Shown here piece after piece: positions 34,766 through 47,397 of a DNA stretch of 64,000 bases; the stretch's first letter is position 1, and the number at the start of each line of letters is the position of its first letter. Under the pieces are notes generated by a model. It was not told the origin of the DNA and made no database searches. It saw nothing but the letters and a program-made list of their open reading frames with translations. The DNA lies in NCBI RefSeq assembly GCF_051020955.1, contig NW_027476361.1, positions 215,668 through 279,667 of the forward strand, given 5' to 3'. The translations under genes and the position numbers were made by a program. The stretch is from Megalopta genalis. Its lineage: Eukaryota > Arthropoda > Insecta > Hymenoptera > Halictidae.

Positions 34766-37756
34766 TTTGTAGAAGAATTTAGAAGTCAAAATATACTTCA
34801 ACGAATAATTTAATCATTAAAATTAAGATTTAACTACAATTCCATTACCGCCAGTATATTAGAATTGCCATTTTACTAAATTATACAACGCTACAGCCGA
34901 ATGTAACTTAACCGAGTTTTTAGAATACTAGCCGAAACCGAGAGTTGTAATCTGACTCTAGACTTCGCAAGACCAACTTGCAAAGAGAAATTACATCAAT
35001 ATTAAATACCCAGGCCGAGGATTCTTACGGATTTAACGCACGACCCGTGTTGAAAATTCCTTGGCAAAAGATAACGCCATAAATCAACGGTGTCGCGAGT
35101 CCTCACGTAAACGGAGTATTTTACTCGTGAAGAAGATACGAACGGTAACTGCATAAGAATAACAGCTAGGAACCGTGGGATATTAGTAACGCGACTTAAT
35201 ACTGATAAGAGTCGTTGAAAAATGCGACCGAGATGAAAGAAAGGAGACCGTCGAAAGACCCCGCTGGAAACTCCAGATAACTTTGGGAAAGTACAATACT
35301 CATCCCCGGAGAACTTTTCGAGGAGAGCAGATAAATGGTTTTAATAGTATGATCCCCGGGGTCAACCGGGCCCGGTAAAATTACAGGCCTAACAGAGGAA
35401 TAAACCGAACGATAATAATGGCCGAGAAGTGTCGAATGAATATTTTACAAGTTCTTTCCGCTGGCAATTATCGGAGGTTATTTGTGCAGCTTTTCTTTGC
35501 TGTGAACAGCTTTTTTCTGGTACAGGCGTTTTCTCTCTGAACTACTTTCTCTGACGTTGCCGAGAACTTCAATGCATAATAACTTTCCTTGGTCATTCAT
35601 ATTAAAACTTGATATATTATTAATTTATATCTGTGGCAAAAAGAGGCACTCGTCATATCAAATCGAATCTATTTGATAAGTGGGAAAGATATATAATGTA
35701 CAATAATTTTGCTGGGGATTGTTATGCACGATAAAAACTTTCCGCATTTGTCGCAACAAATTGTAATTACTTAGCAATTCCTTTCCGTTTGATTGTTTTA
35801 GTAAATCGATTGTATTACGATACTGTTAAATGCTTTCAATTATTTTACAGTTTCAAATTGCGGTTACTCATTACTATTATTATTAATATGTAGATGCACA
35901 AAATCGACAGTCTAGCAATAATGACAGAAGAATATAAATGGATCTACTAACGATGATGATGATCTACTTTCGATAAAATTGTTTCGCCAGAGCGCTAGAA
36001 ACTTTTACGGATGTTTCTTCAACGTTCGGACAATCTCGGGACTCAATTCTTGACATTGTTTACGGCGGTACATGTAATCGCTGTACCGCTTTAACTTAAA
36101 CTTCCATCGATGTACTTCTCTTCGAAAACATTCCCTAATAACGAGTACCTGCATTTCAAAACTTCCCCGAAGACTGCCTCGGACGCGTCGACCGCTGATT
36201 CATTGTATTTCGAGTCTCAGACTTATCGCGACTACGACCAGCATATTTTCTCCTGAGCTCCTCGAACAACTGAACTTCTCTCGCAAATTTAGCTCTCACC
36301 GTTTTTTCTCCGACACGCGCACATATCGCAATGGCCACGCGAATTGGGGAAAAGAATGATCAGAGACATTTTTAAACCAACTACGGTGCCAATGCTTTCC
36401 ACGATGGAAATCAAATCAGCGTTGAATAAAAACGGTTCCTAGACAATTAACAGATTCGAAGCATTGATGGTTTATTTAAACGAACACTAATAGGCAAAAC
36501 ACTTTACAATTCTAACACCGTACATTCCGAAAATTATCAGAATAAAAAGTTGATATTGTTCGAAGTAGAGACACGTATTTGCTATCAACGGAATCATTGT
36601 TTTTTAATTTAATGTCGCATCTGCTTAATATCAATTAGCGATAATTTATTGGATAATATGTGTAGGGTTACATATAACGCAATATATACAATAGTCTCGC
36701 ATTACATTTTTACATTATTTTCTTCATTAAGGCTTCTCAAATTACTATATAATTTCGCTAAACAATTTGGTTTCGTTTAAGTATGACACAACATTTACAA
36801 CAGCATCATTTGTTAGACGAATAATACAAAAATGTCTTTGATTTTTTTACCGAACAAACGCTTTGTTATTACTTGCAGCAGTTTCTGCAGCTTTTCACCC
36901 CAATCCAAACCGATGTAACAAACTCGTGCAAAAATAAACTCTTCCACCATTTTCGCTAGAATTACAAGGACAATCTAATACCGACAGTCGAATCGAAAAG
37001 CAAAACGCTGCTACTGGCTAGAACTTTTCGCGCTTTAAATCAACGTGCTACGAAGGTAATCAGATAAAACGTCGCTTCAAAATAACCGCTAGGAGTTCGA
37101 ATCGCTAAAAAAAGGCGAAAACAAACGGAGCCCGATAAAAACCGGCAAAAACCAACAGAAGTCGATAAAAACCGTTCGTAAACCGCAATCATTTTCGCAC
37201 GAACTCGACGCATTATTCCGCAGGTATTAACGGATAAGTTCACCTTTGGCCGAAATCGTACGGGAGCGTGAAAAATAAAAGCAAAATTCAACGATGCCCA
37301 AGGGTTGACAGCGAGAGGGGACGGGGCTTTCCATTTTTCTCTCCCCCATAGACAACGGGCTGCTCGCTAGTTTAACTGTAAATCCCGGTGTCGGGCGCAT
37401 CGATGCGGATGAAGGTGAATTGAAGCGGGAACGAGCCGATGCGAAACAAAAAGGCCGGATCCGCGGCATTATCCAACATTCGCGCTCGCAATTAGACGTT
37501 GCGCGCTCCACCGAAAACGCGGCCGTACAATATTTACCGTCGCCGATCCCGCTTGACATCCGCGAGTTTATCCGGAAGATAAACGCGCCTGTAATACGCT
37601 TTGTGGCTGATTGCCGAGATCCCGCAACTTGACATAATTTACGCCCCTGAAGTTATTATAACCAGCACGAGCCGCGAGTCGCGAAACGTCGCATTGCGAA
37701 GCGGAAATCTGTTTTTGGTGCTGGAAACTCGAGTTTCGAGGTTGCAAATTTCGTTT
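34766..37756. other. Non-coding stretch
   Basis: No gene recognised. Mostly AT-rich; 37200-37560 is GC-richer with a 110-codon minus-strand frame lacking motifs. Confidence 0.45.
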
Positions 37757-38047
37757 AGCAGTAATCTAGCGGTGATGAACTAAATAACATCGAATTGACA
37801 AGGTTATTATGGTAAGACCGCTGAAGAGAGTCATCATAACTACAGTAATTTCTCCTGAAAATGCCAAATTTCGGGTTGCTGTGAATTTCCCTGGGCTAAT
37901 CCTACAGTAATCTAGCAGTGATAAACTAATTAACATTGAATTGTCAAGGTTAGTATGCTAAAACCGCTAAACAGTCGTCATAACTACAGTAATTTCTCCT
38001 GAAAATGCCAATTTTCGGGTTGCTGTGAATTACCCTGTGCTAATCCT
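37757..38047 (+). repeat. Two-copy direct repeat, 146 bp
   Basis: AGTAATCTAGCGGTGATGAA near 37760 is repeated as AGTAATCTAGCAGTGATAAA near 37906. Both copies continue with CATAACTACAGTAATTTCTC, CTGAAAATGCCAA and TTTCGGGTTGCTGTGAATT. About 10 percent divergence; non-coding. Confidence 0.88.
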
Positions 38048-39623
38048 AAGTCTATGTAAATCATTACATTCTAACCGACAGTTTTTGTATAATAAATTCA
38101 AATAACACTGGCAAAAATAGCGAAGCTTATAAAAAGGATCCAAATAGGTATGAACGACAGTGTATGCGCCTACTTGATTCCACGTGTAGCGACAACCGAG
38201 GGAGTCAGCTTATGATCGCGATAGGTCGCCGCGAGAAGCATTGCGGAACCGCTTCCAGCTCGTTCGCGTCGATGGTCGCTGCCAGGTGCAACCTACTTGC
38301 TTTGAGGGTAGAACGGAACCGGATGCGAATATCGTTATCGGACTGCTGCGGCCAGCCTACTTTCGCTGGCTTTTCTCGTCCGGCCTCGGTCTATGTGCCA
38401 TTTTAATTACGTGACCGATCCGAGAGCGCGGCTACCTTTGAGCTCGTCGACGCTTTGGAACAGACCCGTTTCAACGGGATAGATTACGGCCAACGTATCA
38501 TCCGTACACGAAAAGGTCTTACCCATCGTCCGCGAGTTACGTCAATTCTTCTTTATTAACGGAGGTAGTTATGACGCTTAAAATGCCGGCTGATGAAGTT
38601 GCGGGCTTTAATTGGATTACGGTGATTGACCATCGGATATTTCACGCATCGGTTTGCGAACGTGAACGCTATTTTAAATATTCGGAGGCTAGCGGAACCG
38701 GTTACTGTGCGGTGGGTGACCACTTGCTGTGCCTTTGGTTCGTTTTCGGGCACAATTAAATTTATATTTGTCGAATGAGATGTATTCAATTTTTATACAG
38801 TTTTATTTTGTTTATTTTGCAATTAGAAAATGTAATGTGTTTTATTATTGATATACAGTTAATTCGATATATTATTTATTACTAATTATATTATTATTAT
38901 TAATTGTATTTATTATTTATTAATTATATATTATACAGTTATTATTTTTCCGGTTATTTATGGCACAAATGATACGACGTGAGAATAGTCGAGAGTAAGC
39001 GAAATGATACCGATGAATTCCTAGCTTTTCCCGGGCAATGCTCGGCGTTTCTAACGCAGTGAAAGAGTCTCCTACGAATCCTCAAATATGTATATTGATG
39101 AAGCTTGCCACTTCTCCGCAGTCGATATCCTACGGTATCATTCCTGCGACTGTCATCAAGAGGTCATTCAATTGACCTCTTTGGAACCACACTACAGATC
39201 AATCACTCCAGTTTTCATTGCTCTCGACACAATCCGTTGAAAAGGATTGGTTACTCTTAAAAGGGCGTGTCTCTCGAAATACGGTGAAATGAAACATGGA
39301 TTTGAAAGAGAATTAATCGATAGCCCTGTTATAAAGTATTTAAACTTCCCGAAACTTCTGTATAGGGGTTGAATACATCTAGTTGCCTCGCTGTTTCCAA
39401 ACCAAAGCGTTTGTCCTTTGATAATGCACTTTTGTGTTCGAGTAAAATTCACAGCTCACTTACCGACTTAATTAACTATTCCTAGTTAACTATTTAAGTT
39501 AGATAACTATTTAACGTATAAAGTAAGATTTTTATATATTAACTAGTATATATTAATATATGAGTAAATTTATATATAGTATATAATATATTTATATTAA
39601 TATACTAGTAATATACTACTACT
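38048..39623. other. Mixed stretch including a dispersed-repeat copy
   Basis: 38164-38460 is GC-rich with no recognised gene. 38697-38790 is a copy of the GGTTACTG repeat family. 38780-38960 and 39480-39620 are AT-rich simple sequence with many TTATTA and TATATTAA motifs. Confidence 0.45.
38697..38790 (+). repeat. Dispersed GGTTACTG-type repeat copy
   Basis: ACCGGTTACTGTGCGGTGGG and CTTGCTGTGCCTTTGGTTCG, followed by TTTATATTTGTCGAAT(GA), match 431-520 of the tandem unit closely. This shows that the block is a dispersed family and not specific to the array. Confidence 0.75.
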
Positions 39624-39713
39624 CAAACTAATATTAATTTTTATATCAATATAGCATATATTAATATTAATATAATTAATGGCTATATTGATATAAAAAT
39701 TAATATTAGTTTG
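39624..39713. repeat. Perfect 32-bp inverted repeat (hairpin)
   Basis: 39624-39655 (CAAACTAATATTAATTTTTA..., ending ATATAGC) is the exact reverse complement of 39682-39713, with a 26-bp AT-rich loop. All 32 bases pair without a mismatch. It may be a small AT-rich MITE or a hairpin RNA; there is no further evidence for either. Confidence 0.95.
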
Positions 39714-40549
39714 AAAATGTAATTCACGAATGCAGAAAATTCGCAGTGTAATTAGTTCAGTCATATTTTTTTGAACATATTCTTCATCCTTTGTTTGCAA
39801 GTCGATTTCTACTGACGCAATAAAAAATGATCCAATATGCAGACAGATGTTGAATTAATTTACTTTCTACACTACTTTCGTCATTCGCTGCAACGAGAAA
39901 AAAACTGCCACCGTTCATTATGCTTCCGTATTAGAATCACCCGTAAACCTTCTACCGTTAATAATCATCGACATCCAGCAATCCGTTTGCTCGTCTCTTT
40001 GTAGACGATAGATCCAATGATATTCCACGTGGAATAAAGACATTTCAGAGTGTAACGTAGTCTCCCTTGAACAACGCAGGCTCTCCGAACACCTCAATTT
40101 CGGATACATCTTCGCGCCGCGCGTTACATGAAACCGGTTACGTGTCGATGATCTTATCAAGAATTCTGTCTCCAGCAGGATAATTGATATCGACGGTGGC
40201 GGTACAATTTCATCTTCCCAGTTCCGCATCCGAACAAGCGCTAATTAGTTAAACACTTTGCTGACCATAATTAATACGGTCCTAATGAATATTCGCTGGC
40301 GGGATCGAGTTCCGCGAACTTAGCTCCAAGTTTGCCTGACATGAACCTGGCTCGCTCCTAAGGGATTCCTGTAAAACCACACGGAACCAGCTAAATAGAC
40401 AGTACCTCGGACGAGAAACAGTATCTCGAACCTCTGCTGCGAGAAATCGATATCAATAGCTTCGATGATATCTATTTTATTAAATGGAACGTTATTTCAA
40501 ATGGATTTCTTTCTCTTTCTCTCTCTTTCACTTTCTTTCTTTCTTACTT

Positions 40550-40585
<36 letters not shown>

Positions 40586-43500
40586 CAATAATGAAATAAT
40601 CTAGAGAAAGACTAGTTATATATTAACATAAAATAGCAAATAATTTTGTCAAATAACATGTATGCAAATAAGATAATATATTACTAGACTGCAGATTTTA
40701 ATGCAGATTTTATGCAGATAAATTTGTCTGCACTAATTTCATAATACAGGAGCTAAATAGATATTCACTTAATTTCTTATTAATACTAACAGGTTGAAAA
40801 TAGTTCAATAGTACTTTCTATCTGAAATATCGAAGTGATGAATAATCCCGTCATTGTATTTTTATTTCTCATTGTAGTAAAAGTTTAATTAAATTCACAT
40901 GATTTCATTAGCTAAGAATATAATACCAATAAAGCGTTTTTACAGTTTTTCCGTCGGGTCTATCATGACCCCAGTGTAAAAATCATTTTTAATGATTAAA
41001 TTCCTTAAACGTTCTCGCAGACTCGTTTCACATAAAATCTACAGTCCGTGTATTAATTTAACGATTGTTCGTTGAAGAGATTTCCTTGAATAATTCCGAA
41101 GCTCGCTTTTCAAGTACGACCGCTTTCCGTTTGCTTATTTAAGCACGGTTCGGCCACAAATAATCGAAAATAACGTCCCGAACAGAGTCTCTAGTTTCTG
41201 TTGCGTTCCTTTTCCTCTGGCAAGGATCCTGCGGAACGAAGCGGCGACTTAGAGAATTTATAGACCGCGATTATATCTGAATTCGAAAGCCCAGAAACGA
41301 TCATTCCAGCATTTATTTATCGTGGTCGTGTTATCGCATAGGCAACTGTGTAAAGCAGAACTGAGGAATAGTTGCGCGCAACAGCTTTATTGCTCCCGCC
41401 GCGACGAGAGCAACTACTTTTCGGAATTAGCTGTTCCGCAGTCCATTCCCGATTATGAATCAGCCAGTTTTCCTACTCGTACTTCTCCCTTCCCCCGCCC
41501 TCCATAACGCATACTTCACCCGAACTCCATCTCTATTACCTCCGATCCCCATCTTAAGCGTCAAATTTAAATTTAAAGGATACCACGATTGCCCGACTCG
41601 ATATGCAATCGTTGGCTGGGAGAACCGATTCCGAAGTCCCGATGAAATAAACACGAAACAAAATGCGATAATGTATGTATAATGGCGGGCAATCTTGAAA
41701 TATTAGGTTCTGAAATTAGTATTTATGTACTTGTGCTAATTGCAAAAATTTTGGCTCGTAGAATTTGATACTAATAACTGAGATTTATGGTAATAAACTG
41801 CTCCGAAAGATTACAGCATAGGCACATATCGGATGAGAATTGGTCAACTTTGACTGACGATAACTTCGCGAAAAATCATTGATTTTTATTTCAAATTAAA
41901 GCTTGAAACCTCTAGTTTAAGACGATATTTCTCAATTTTATATTCTACGCACTCTCGCCACTGTAACTATTTAAATCTGAATCCCTGTTTATCATATTGA
42001 AAATTGCCAAGTTTGACGAAGTGCACGGACTTTGTCAAATTTTTTCCGGGGATGCCGTTTAGAGTAGAGTAAAGTTTGATCTTTCATCTCTAATTTTTTT
42101 CTCGCGAAGTTGCAGCACTTTAAAGTAACCAAACCCCATATGTCAGACTCCTGGAAAGAGGTGCAAAATCAAATCACGTGCAAAATAAAAAATATCTCAG
42201 GGTAGGAAATTGGATGAAAACTAAATAGAATGTTTTCAATCATTTTCTACACTGTTTCTTGATGTCCTATCAATCATCTGGAAATGCCAACGCCGACGGT
42301 ACGTGACAAAAATGCGCAAAAAACTTCAGTTCTAAATGAATAAATTGATGGTATCCGGCTTTAGATTTCGCACAAACGAATTGCAATTTCTGCATACTGG
42401 AACGACAACCAGCCGATGCTCATGCCCGGTGTCTACTTACACCCGGCGAAAACTGTATTCTTGCGCGATTTTTAGGAAATCGGTAAAATAGCCAAAAGGC
42501 ATCCCACGGGAATTTCAACCGCGAGACTTATGCAGCATTCGGCATACGAATGTAGGAATACATCCGCGAATAAACCTAGACCGTCTGTATCGGTGGCCTG
42601 GATCTCACGTCCCGACTTCCAATATTTCGGCAAAGATACCTGGCGAAACCAGTAAAAGGGAGCAAATATTGGTTCGAGGTGCACGGACTCATCGCTGTCG
42701 TCAGACGTTTTCGGCGATCTTCAACGGCTCAACAGATATATCAAGCTCAAATATAATTATGTTGTATCTGTGAGATTTAATTGGTAGCCGGCGAATCTTT
42801 ATGTATTTATGACGCAATCCGGGCATATTAACGAATATGCACTGTTCTATTATTCTGTGCTCTCTGTTTTCCCAAAGAAAATTTTCTTCTTCCGATTTTC
42901 ATGAAATAATTATAATGAAAATATGCACAAATATTCGCTGTTCAATAATTATAAATCAAGGGTAGGAAATATTCCATCGAAATGGTAAATATTAACGAAA
43001 GAAATTAATAATTAATTTAATATACTTGCATATCGGCTATCAAATTTTAACGAAGAAAACAATGTTCTAGAATGTCCAAATTATATTCTCGAATTTTTAG
43101 GTCTCGATAATGCTGTTAGTGTTTGAGTGACAGTTGCTTGAAAACCGCATCATAATAATGCTGCACCGCGAGCTACAAACTCACAAAAGTCAGATCCGCC
43201 GGGTAACATTTCGAACGGAGTTGTGTGACCGGTGAAATGCAAAAAGACCGCACCGGAAGCAGTATACGTGATTTAGTGGGTATGAAAAATCTGCCGTGAG
43301 TTCGGGAAATCGTCAACATGCAGTTCTTCGACGCTGCTAAGCACACAATGGAAAAGAAGAAAATAAAGTGCGAACATGAAAACATCAATGGGAAACTGCG
43401 GGCGTTATTCTCGGGCCGGCAACGCCTAGACACATGATGCATAGTCTCATATACACAGTAAATACGTTAGGGCGATTCGCAGGTATAGTGCTCCCAGTTC

Positions 43501-44713
43501 GGGAAAAACAAGCCCGTAAATTTCGATCCTCGTATTGCAAGGAAATTCACGATACTTTAATTGCTGTTGAAAATGGGACAATGGGAAGCATCCTCATAAC
43601 ATCTAAACGAGTTGTCACATGTTACAACGGGCGGTTCGAAATTGAAAAAAGAGGAGTGCGTTGAGCGACAAATGCATTTGTGGTCGCTTGCTTCCCGTAG
43701 TAACCGAGCGTGGCAACGTAAAATAACACAATCGGTGTACTTATCACAGACACATCAAATTCGCAAATTAAGCTTCATTAGTTTCTTAACACAGATTCAG
43801 AATAATTAATTTTAAATAGGGGTGATACGAATTATAATAAATTATGAATATAAAATTTAATTATAACGAATTTTTAATATAGATTTAAATTGTAATAGAA
43901 TTTAATAGAAATTTAATATCTTGGTACATTTACAATGGAAATATAATTAGAGATTTTAAATTATAATAAATTTTTAATAGAAGTTCAATTAGAAATTTTA
44001 ACTTATATATTTTTGACAGAAATTAAAACCTTAATATATTTAATAACAACTGATATCTAGTAAAGAAGATACAACGATTTAATTATGCAGTGAAGTGAGA
44101 CTTATGTAGAAGTTGACTTCTAGTGTAAACACTGTAGATAGCAATGCTATAAATTATCAAAATGCAAGCAGCACGAAATGCATTGCGTTCAATGCAATCG
44201 CTGATTTATCGGTAAAACATTCGTGCCAGGAAAGTTCAGCATTGTCGAAACGACATTGAGAAGTGTCGATACTCTGTGCAGTTATGGTTAAGTGGACGTG
44301 TTTATAATTACACCGTATATAATAAATTTGCATACGTCGATGCTGATCCAACGGCGTCCGCGTGTCCATAAGTCCTGACAAGCATTAACGCGCACATCCC
44401 GCGAAATTTTTCAAACAATCGCTCTATCATATCTGAATTTTCTTTATTTTCGTAGGAACGCGGATAACGATCGCGCAACGTGCACGTTGCGTAACTGTTC
44501 GTTGCCCGTTTCATTATCCGTCTCCGCGTTCATCACGCGCAACAGAACGCCCGACAGTGTAACGACTAATTTGCCGAAATATCGCAGATAAAAATCCGAC
44601 GAAAATATTGCAATACTGTCCCCGTACTTGCTATTTTATGGCACCCAATTAAAAGCCCCAATGACGTTTCATTGATTCCCGTAATTCAAGTGCGGACGAT
44701 CGTCCGATTATTG
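39714..44713. other. Non-coding stretch with minor repeats
   Basis: No gene recognised. Copies of the dispersed TAGACTGCGGATC motif lie at 40685-40704 and 42785-42803, and a reverse copy at 41031-41048. 41820-42330 has the look of a decayed dispersed repeat, but I have no second copy here. 43820-44040 is AT-rich with a repeated TTAATAGAA(A/G)TT(T/C)AAT motif. Confidence 0.45.
40496..40586 (+). repeat. CT-rich microsatellite
   Basis: TTTCTTTCTC-type repeats grade into a pure (CT)n run of about 13 units ending at 40586. Confidence 0.95.
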
Positions 44714-44931
44714 CAGTAAATTCTCCCTAATTTTCCTTCGTCTTGTAAACAAAAATGGACAATTTGGGAAGGCAAGATACGATTATTCGAGCCTTGTACC
44801 TCGTTTTTATAATTATGTAAATATTATTATTGTTACAAAAACGAGCCACGAGGCTCGAATAATCGAATCTCCTTCTTCCAAATCCTTCACATTTGTTCAC
44901 AAGCTGATGAAAAATTGGGGAAATTTTACTG
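44714..44931. mobile_element. MITE with CAGTAAATTCTCC ends, copy B
   Basis: The left end CAGTAAATTCTCCCTAATTT and right end AAATTTTACTG are inverted repeats, with TA following the right end (44932-44933). The interior contains CGATTATTCGAGCCTTGTAC and its inverted counterpart GAGGCTCGAATAATCGAA around a central AT stretch, so the 218-bp element folds nearly end to end. Copy A is at 19304-19572. Confidence 0.82.
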
Positions 44932-45869
44932 TAATGCGTTCACGGCGGAAACCGGGAGAAATGGCTATCAACCTGCATACCGTCCTTTAGAATTAGATTC
45001 TGCAACGCTGGAAAATGTTATTGTCAAGACTCACAGATTGCTCGCAGAGGAAATTCACCGGTTGTATTACGAGTAGACCGCGGATCTTAATGCAAAATAG
45101 AAATTCTCCACCTCGATCGCAGCGAGCAGGAGTTAAATAAAAATTTATTTTCATTCTCAACAGTTCCATTCAGTTGATATTAACGAGAACGTTATTATAA
45201 ATACTGTTGAATTTTTGTATTGCATTTACAACGTGCTGTATTCGACCTAGTTGCTTTTGTCATAAATGCAAATATTACAAACAGAAACCTTCAGATAAGA
45301 GAGTCTCTACTGTGCTATTCATTTCTTGCAAATCGAAACAAAATTTGATTCATCTGTGATCAAAGTTTACGAATGACAGATTATTAGTATCAGACAAATT
45401 ATGAAAACGAAGAAGTCTTAATTCAGTGCAGAAAGAAATCGTAGTGCAGGCTCGAATATGCAGTCGTATTTAGAATAATCAGATATTGCAGCTTCGGATA
45501 ATCCAGATTCTACCGTGCGAATAAAATAAAAGCGCAACAAAATTTCCGATGAAAATAGAGAATTCTCGGCGACGTTCCTTATTTCGAATATTTCGAGCGA
45601 TAACTAATTAGCGCCGCCATCGGAGTTCCATCGACCGCCGTGTCGCGGCCACGGAAAAGTGTCCATCGACCCGCATTTGCGATGCAGATGCGGGAAACCG
45701 GCGGTGAAAACTCGTGAATTTTCTTGAATCTGTGCGGAGCAGACGCCGTTTCCGGTCTCAGAAGAAGAAAATATTGAAATGTAGAAATTTGTTCAATATT
45801 TAAACAATATAGAATATGTATTGATTAGGAAAGAACTAAACGTGATGAAAACAGGAAATATCGCGTACC
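44932..45869. other. Non-coding stretch
   Basis: No gene recognised. A TAGACCGCGGATCTTAATGC copy of the dispersed motif lies at 45074-45093, followed by AT-rich sequence. Confidence 0.4.
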
Positions 45870-46132
45870 GTATCTACAACTAGGATTACAACTACTTCAG
45901 TTAATTCTACAACTCGCAACGCACCTCACTCGACGACTCTCGAACACACCCTGTCCACTCCAAACACGCTCCTTCGACACAACGCCTGCCTTTTCCTAAA
46001 ACGTGACAATCGCATCCGCCGGCACTCCGTCGCCAAGGGTTTTTCCTATCTGACCCGGCCTTCGCCAACGTTTCTCTTCTATTTCCTACCATAAATACAA
46101 AGTCTTAAAACTACGGTCTCCTGAGCCTAACA
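45870..46132 (-). mobile_element. Probable 3' LTR of the Ty3/gypsy relic
   Basis: On the minus strand a sequence starting TGTTAGGCTCAGG follows directly after a purine tract, the normal position of a 3' LTR. The start at 46132 is well supported. The far end, near 45870, is a guess, because no 5' LTR is available for comparison. Confidence 0.55.
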
Positions 46133-46150
46133 CTCCTCCTCATCCTAAAC
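46133..46150 (-). other. Polypurine tract of the gypsy relic
   Basis: On the minus strand GTTTAGGATGAGGAGGAG lies between the end of pol and the TG of the LTR, the usual plus-strand primer site of LTR retrotransposons. Confidence 0.65.
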
Positions 46151-46170
46151 GTACCCACTAAATTACGATA

Positions 46171-47397
46171 CTACACTCGGTCGTCCTGACCGGACATCTG
46201 CCCACAGATGTTCTCATCGCCACTGTACGAACTTTCACTTTCACCGGAAAAATCGTCCTCTTCGTCGGCACACATAGCTTCATGTAATCGGCTGCAGTGG
46301 ATGTTTCCTGCGGCCCTTCATGATTACCCACCTTCTGCACTTCGTAGCGGTCATTCCGCAGTATTCTTGTCACACGGTATGGTCCAAGAAACTTCGGGTA
46401 GAATTTTAACCCCGGATCAGAGAGCCTGTGTCCTTTTCACTCCCTCTCTATATCGTGCTGCTTCCTTTTTCCGTATCTCCTTAAACCAGTAATCTCTCTT
46501 TACGAGCGCCTCTGTTTTGGAAATACCGAAATGACCGTGCTCGTGCGCCTGTCGAACTATCTGGATGTGCGTTGTCCTCAGCACAACTACCAACGGCGTA
46601 TCATCAACCTCTCTATACAGAATATCATTTCGCAACGGGTACGCATCGCCTTCGAACCGCTCAATATTATCTCGAATTTTCCTCAAGTTGTCGTCCTGTA
46701 CCTGCGCTCTTCTCAAATTTGCGATAATCCCCAGTTCGTTTTCTCCCACTAGCATAATTGTAGGTAGTGGGTTTCGGCATAGCGCGTCAACATGTGCCAT
46801 ATTTCTTCCCGTTCTATGCTCCACGCTGTAGTCGAACTCTTCTAAGAGAAGCGCCCACCTGGCCACACGCTCACATAAGTCCTTTTTCCTCATCGTTAAC
46901 GCAAACGTTTGACAATCCGTCACAATTTTAAATGAAATGCCGAATAGATAAACACGAAATTTCATCAACGCCTTTACAATTGCCAAAACTTCAAGCTCGT
47001 AGCTTGTATACTTTTCTTCGGCTGGAGTAGTTTTACCACTCGCTTCGCTATCGCGCTGCAACAATATCATACCATATCCCATACTACATGCGTCTGTATG
47101 TACTTCTGTCTCTGCACCCACACAATACAACTTTAGTACAGATTTTCCGCTTAGAGCTAATCTTAGCCTATCGAAAGCTTCTTGTTCACTCGCTTCAAAC
47201 TTGAACTTGATATCTTTTCTTAATAAATTCGACGATGGTCTCGCAATAACAGAGTATTGGTACACAAACTTTCTGAAATTTCCCGCTAAACCAAGGAAAC
47301 TCTGAACATCTCTAGCACATCTAGGTCTCGGAAAATTCGTAACCGTTGAGAAATTTGAAATGAATTTTTTATCGATGCCGGAATATGCCGCGTGCAA
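46171..47397 (-). pseudogene. Ty3/gypsy pol relic: RT end, RNase H, integrase ends
   Basis: The largest frame (46417-47397, 326 codons) begins in the RT connection region (N-F-P-R-P near residue 21, then V-Q-S-F-L-G-L). It continues through a complete-looking RNase H with acidic residues D102, E134 (in SYELEV), D161 (in TDCQ) and D204 (in HVDAL). It enters the integrase zinc domain (H-E-H-G-H-F-G at about residue 290) and then breaks. After a +1 shift the sequence reads F-Y-P-K-F-L-G-P-Y-R-V, the GPY/F motif of the integrase C-terminus, so the integrase catalytic core is deleted. A further shift leads into an acidic tail ending G-Q-D-D-R-V and a stop at 46171-46173. Protease, most of RT and recognisable gag are missing. 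The element is dead. The sequence at 47400-47660 may be older element DNA but is not recognised. Confidence 0.9.
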
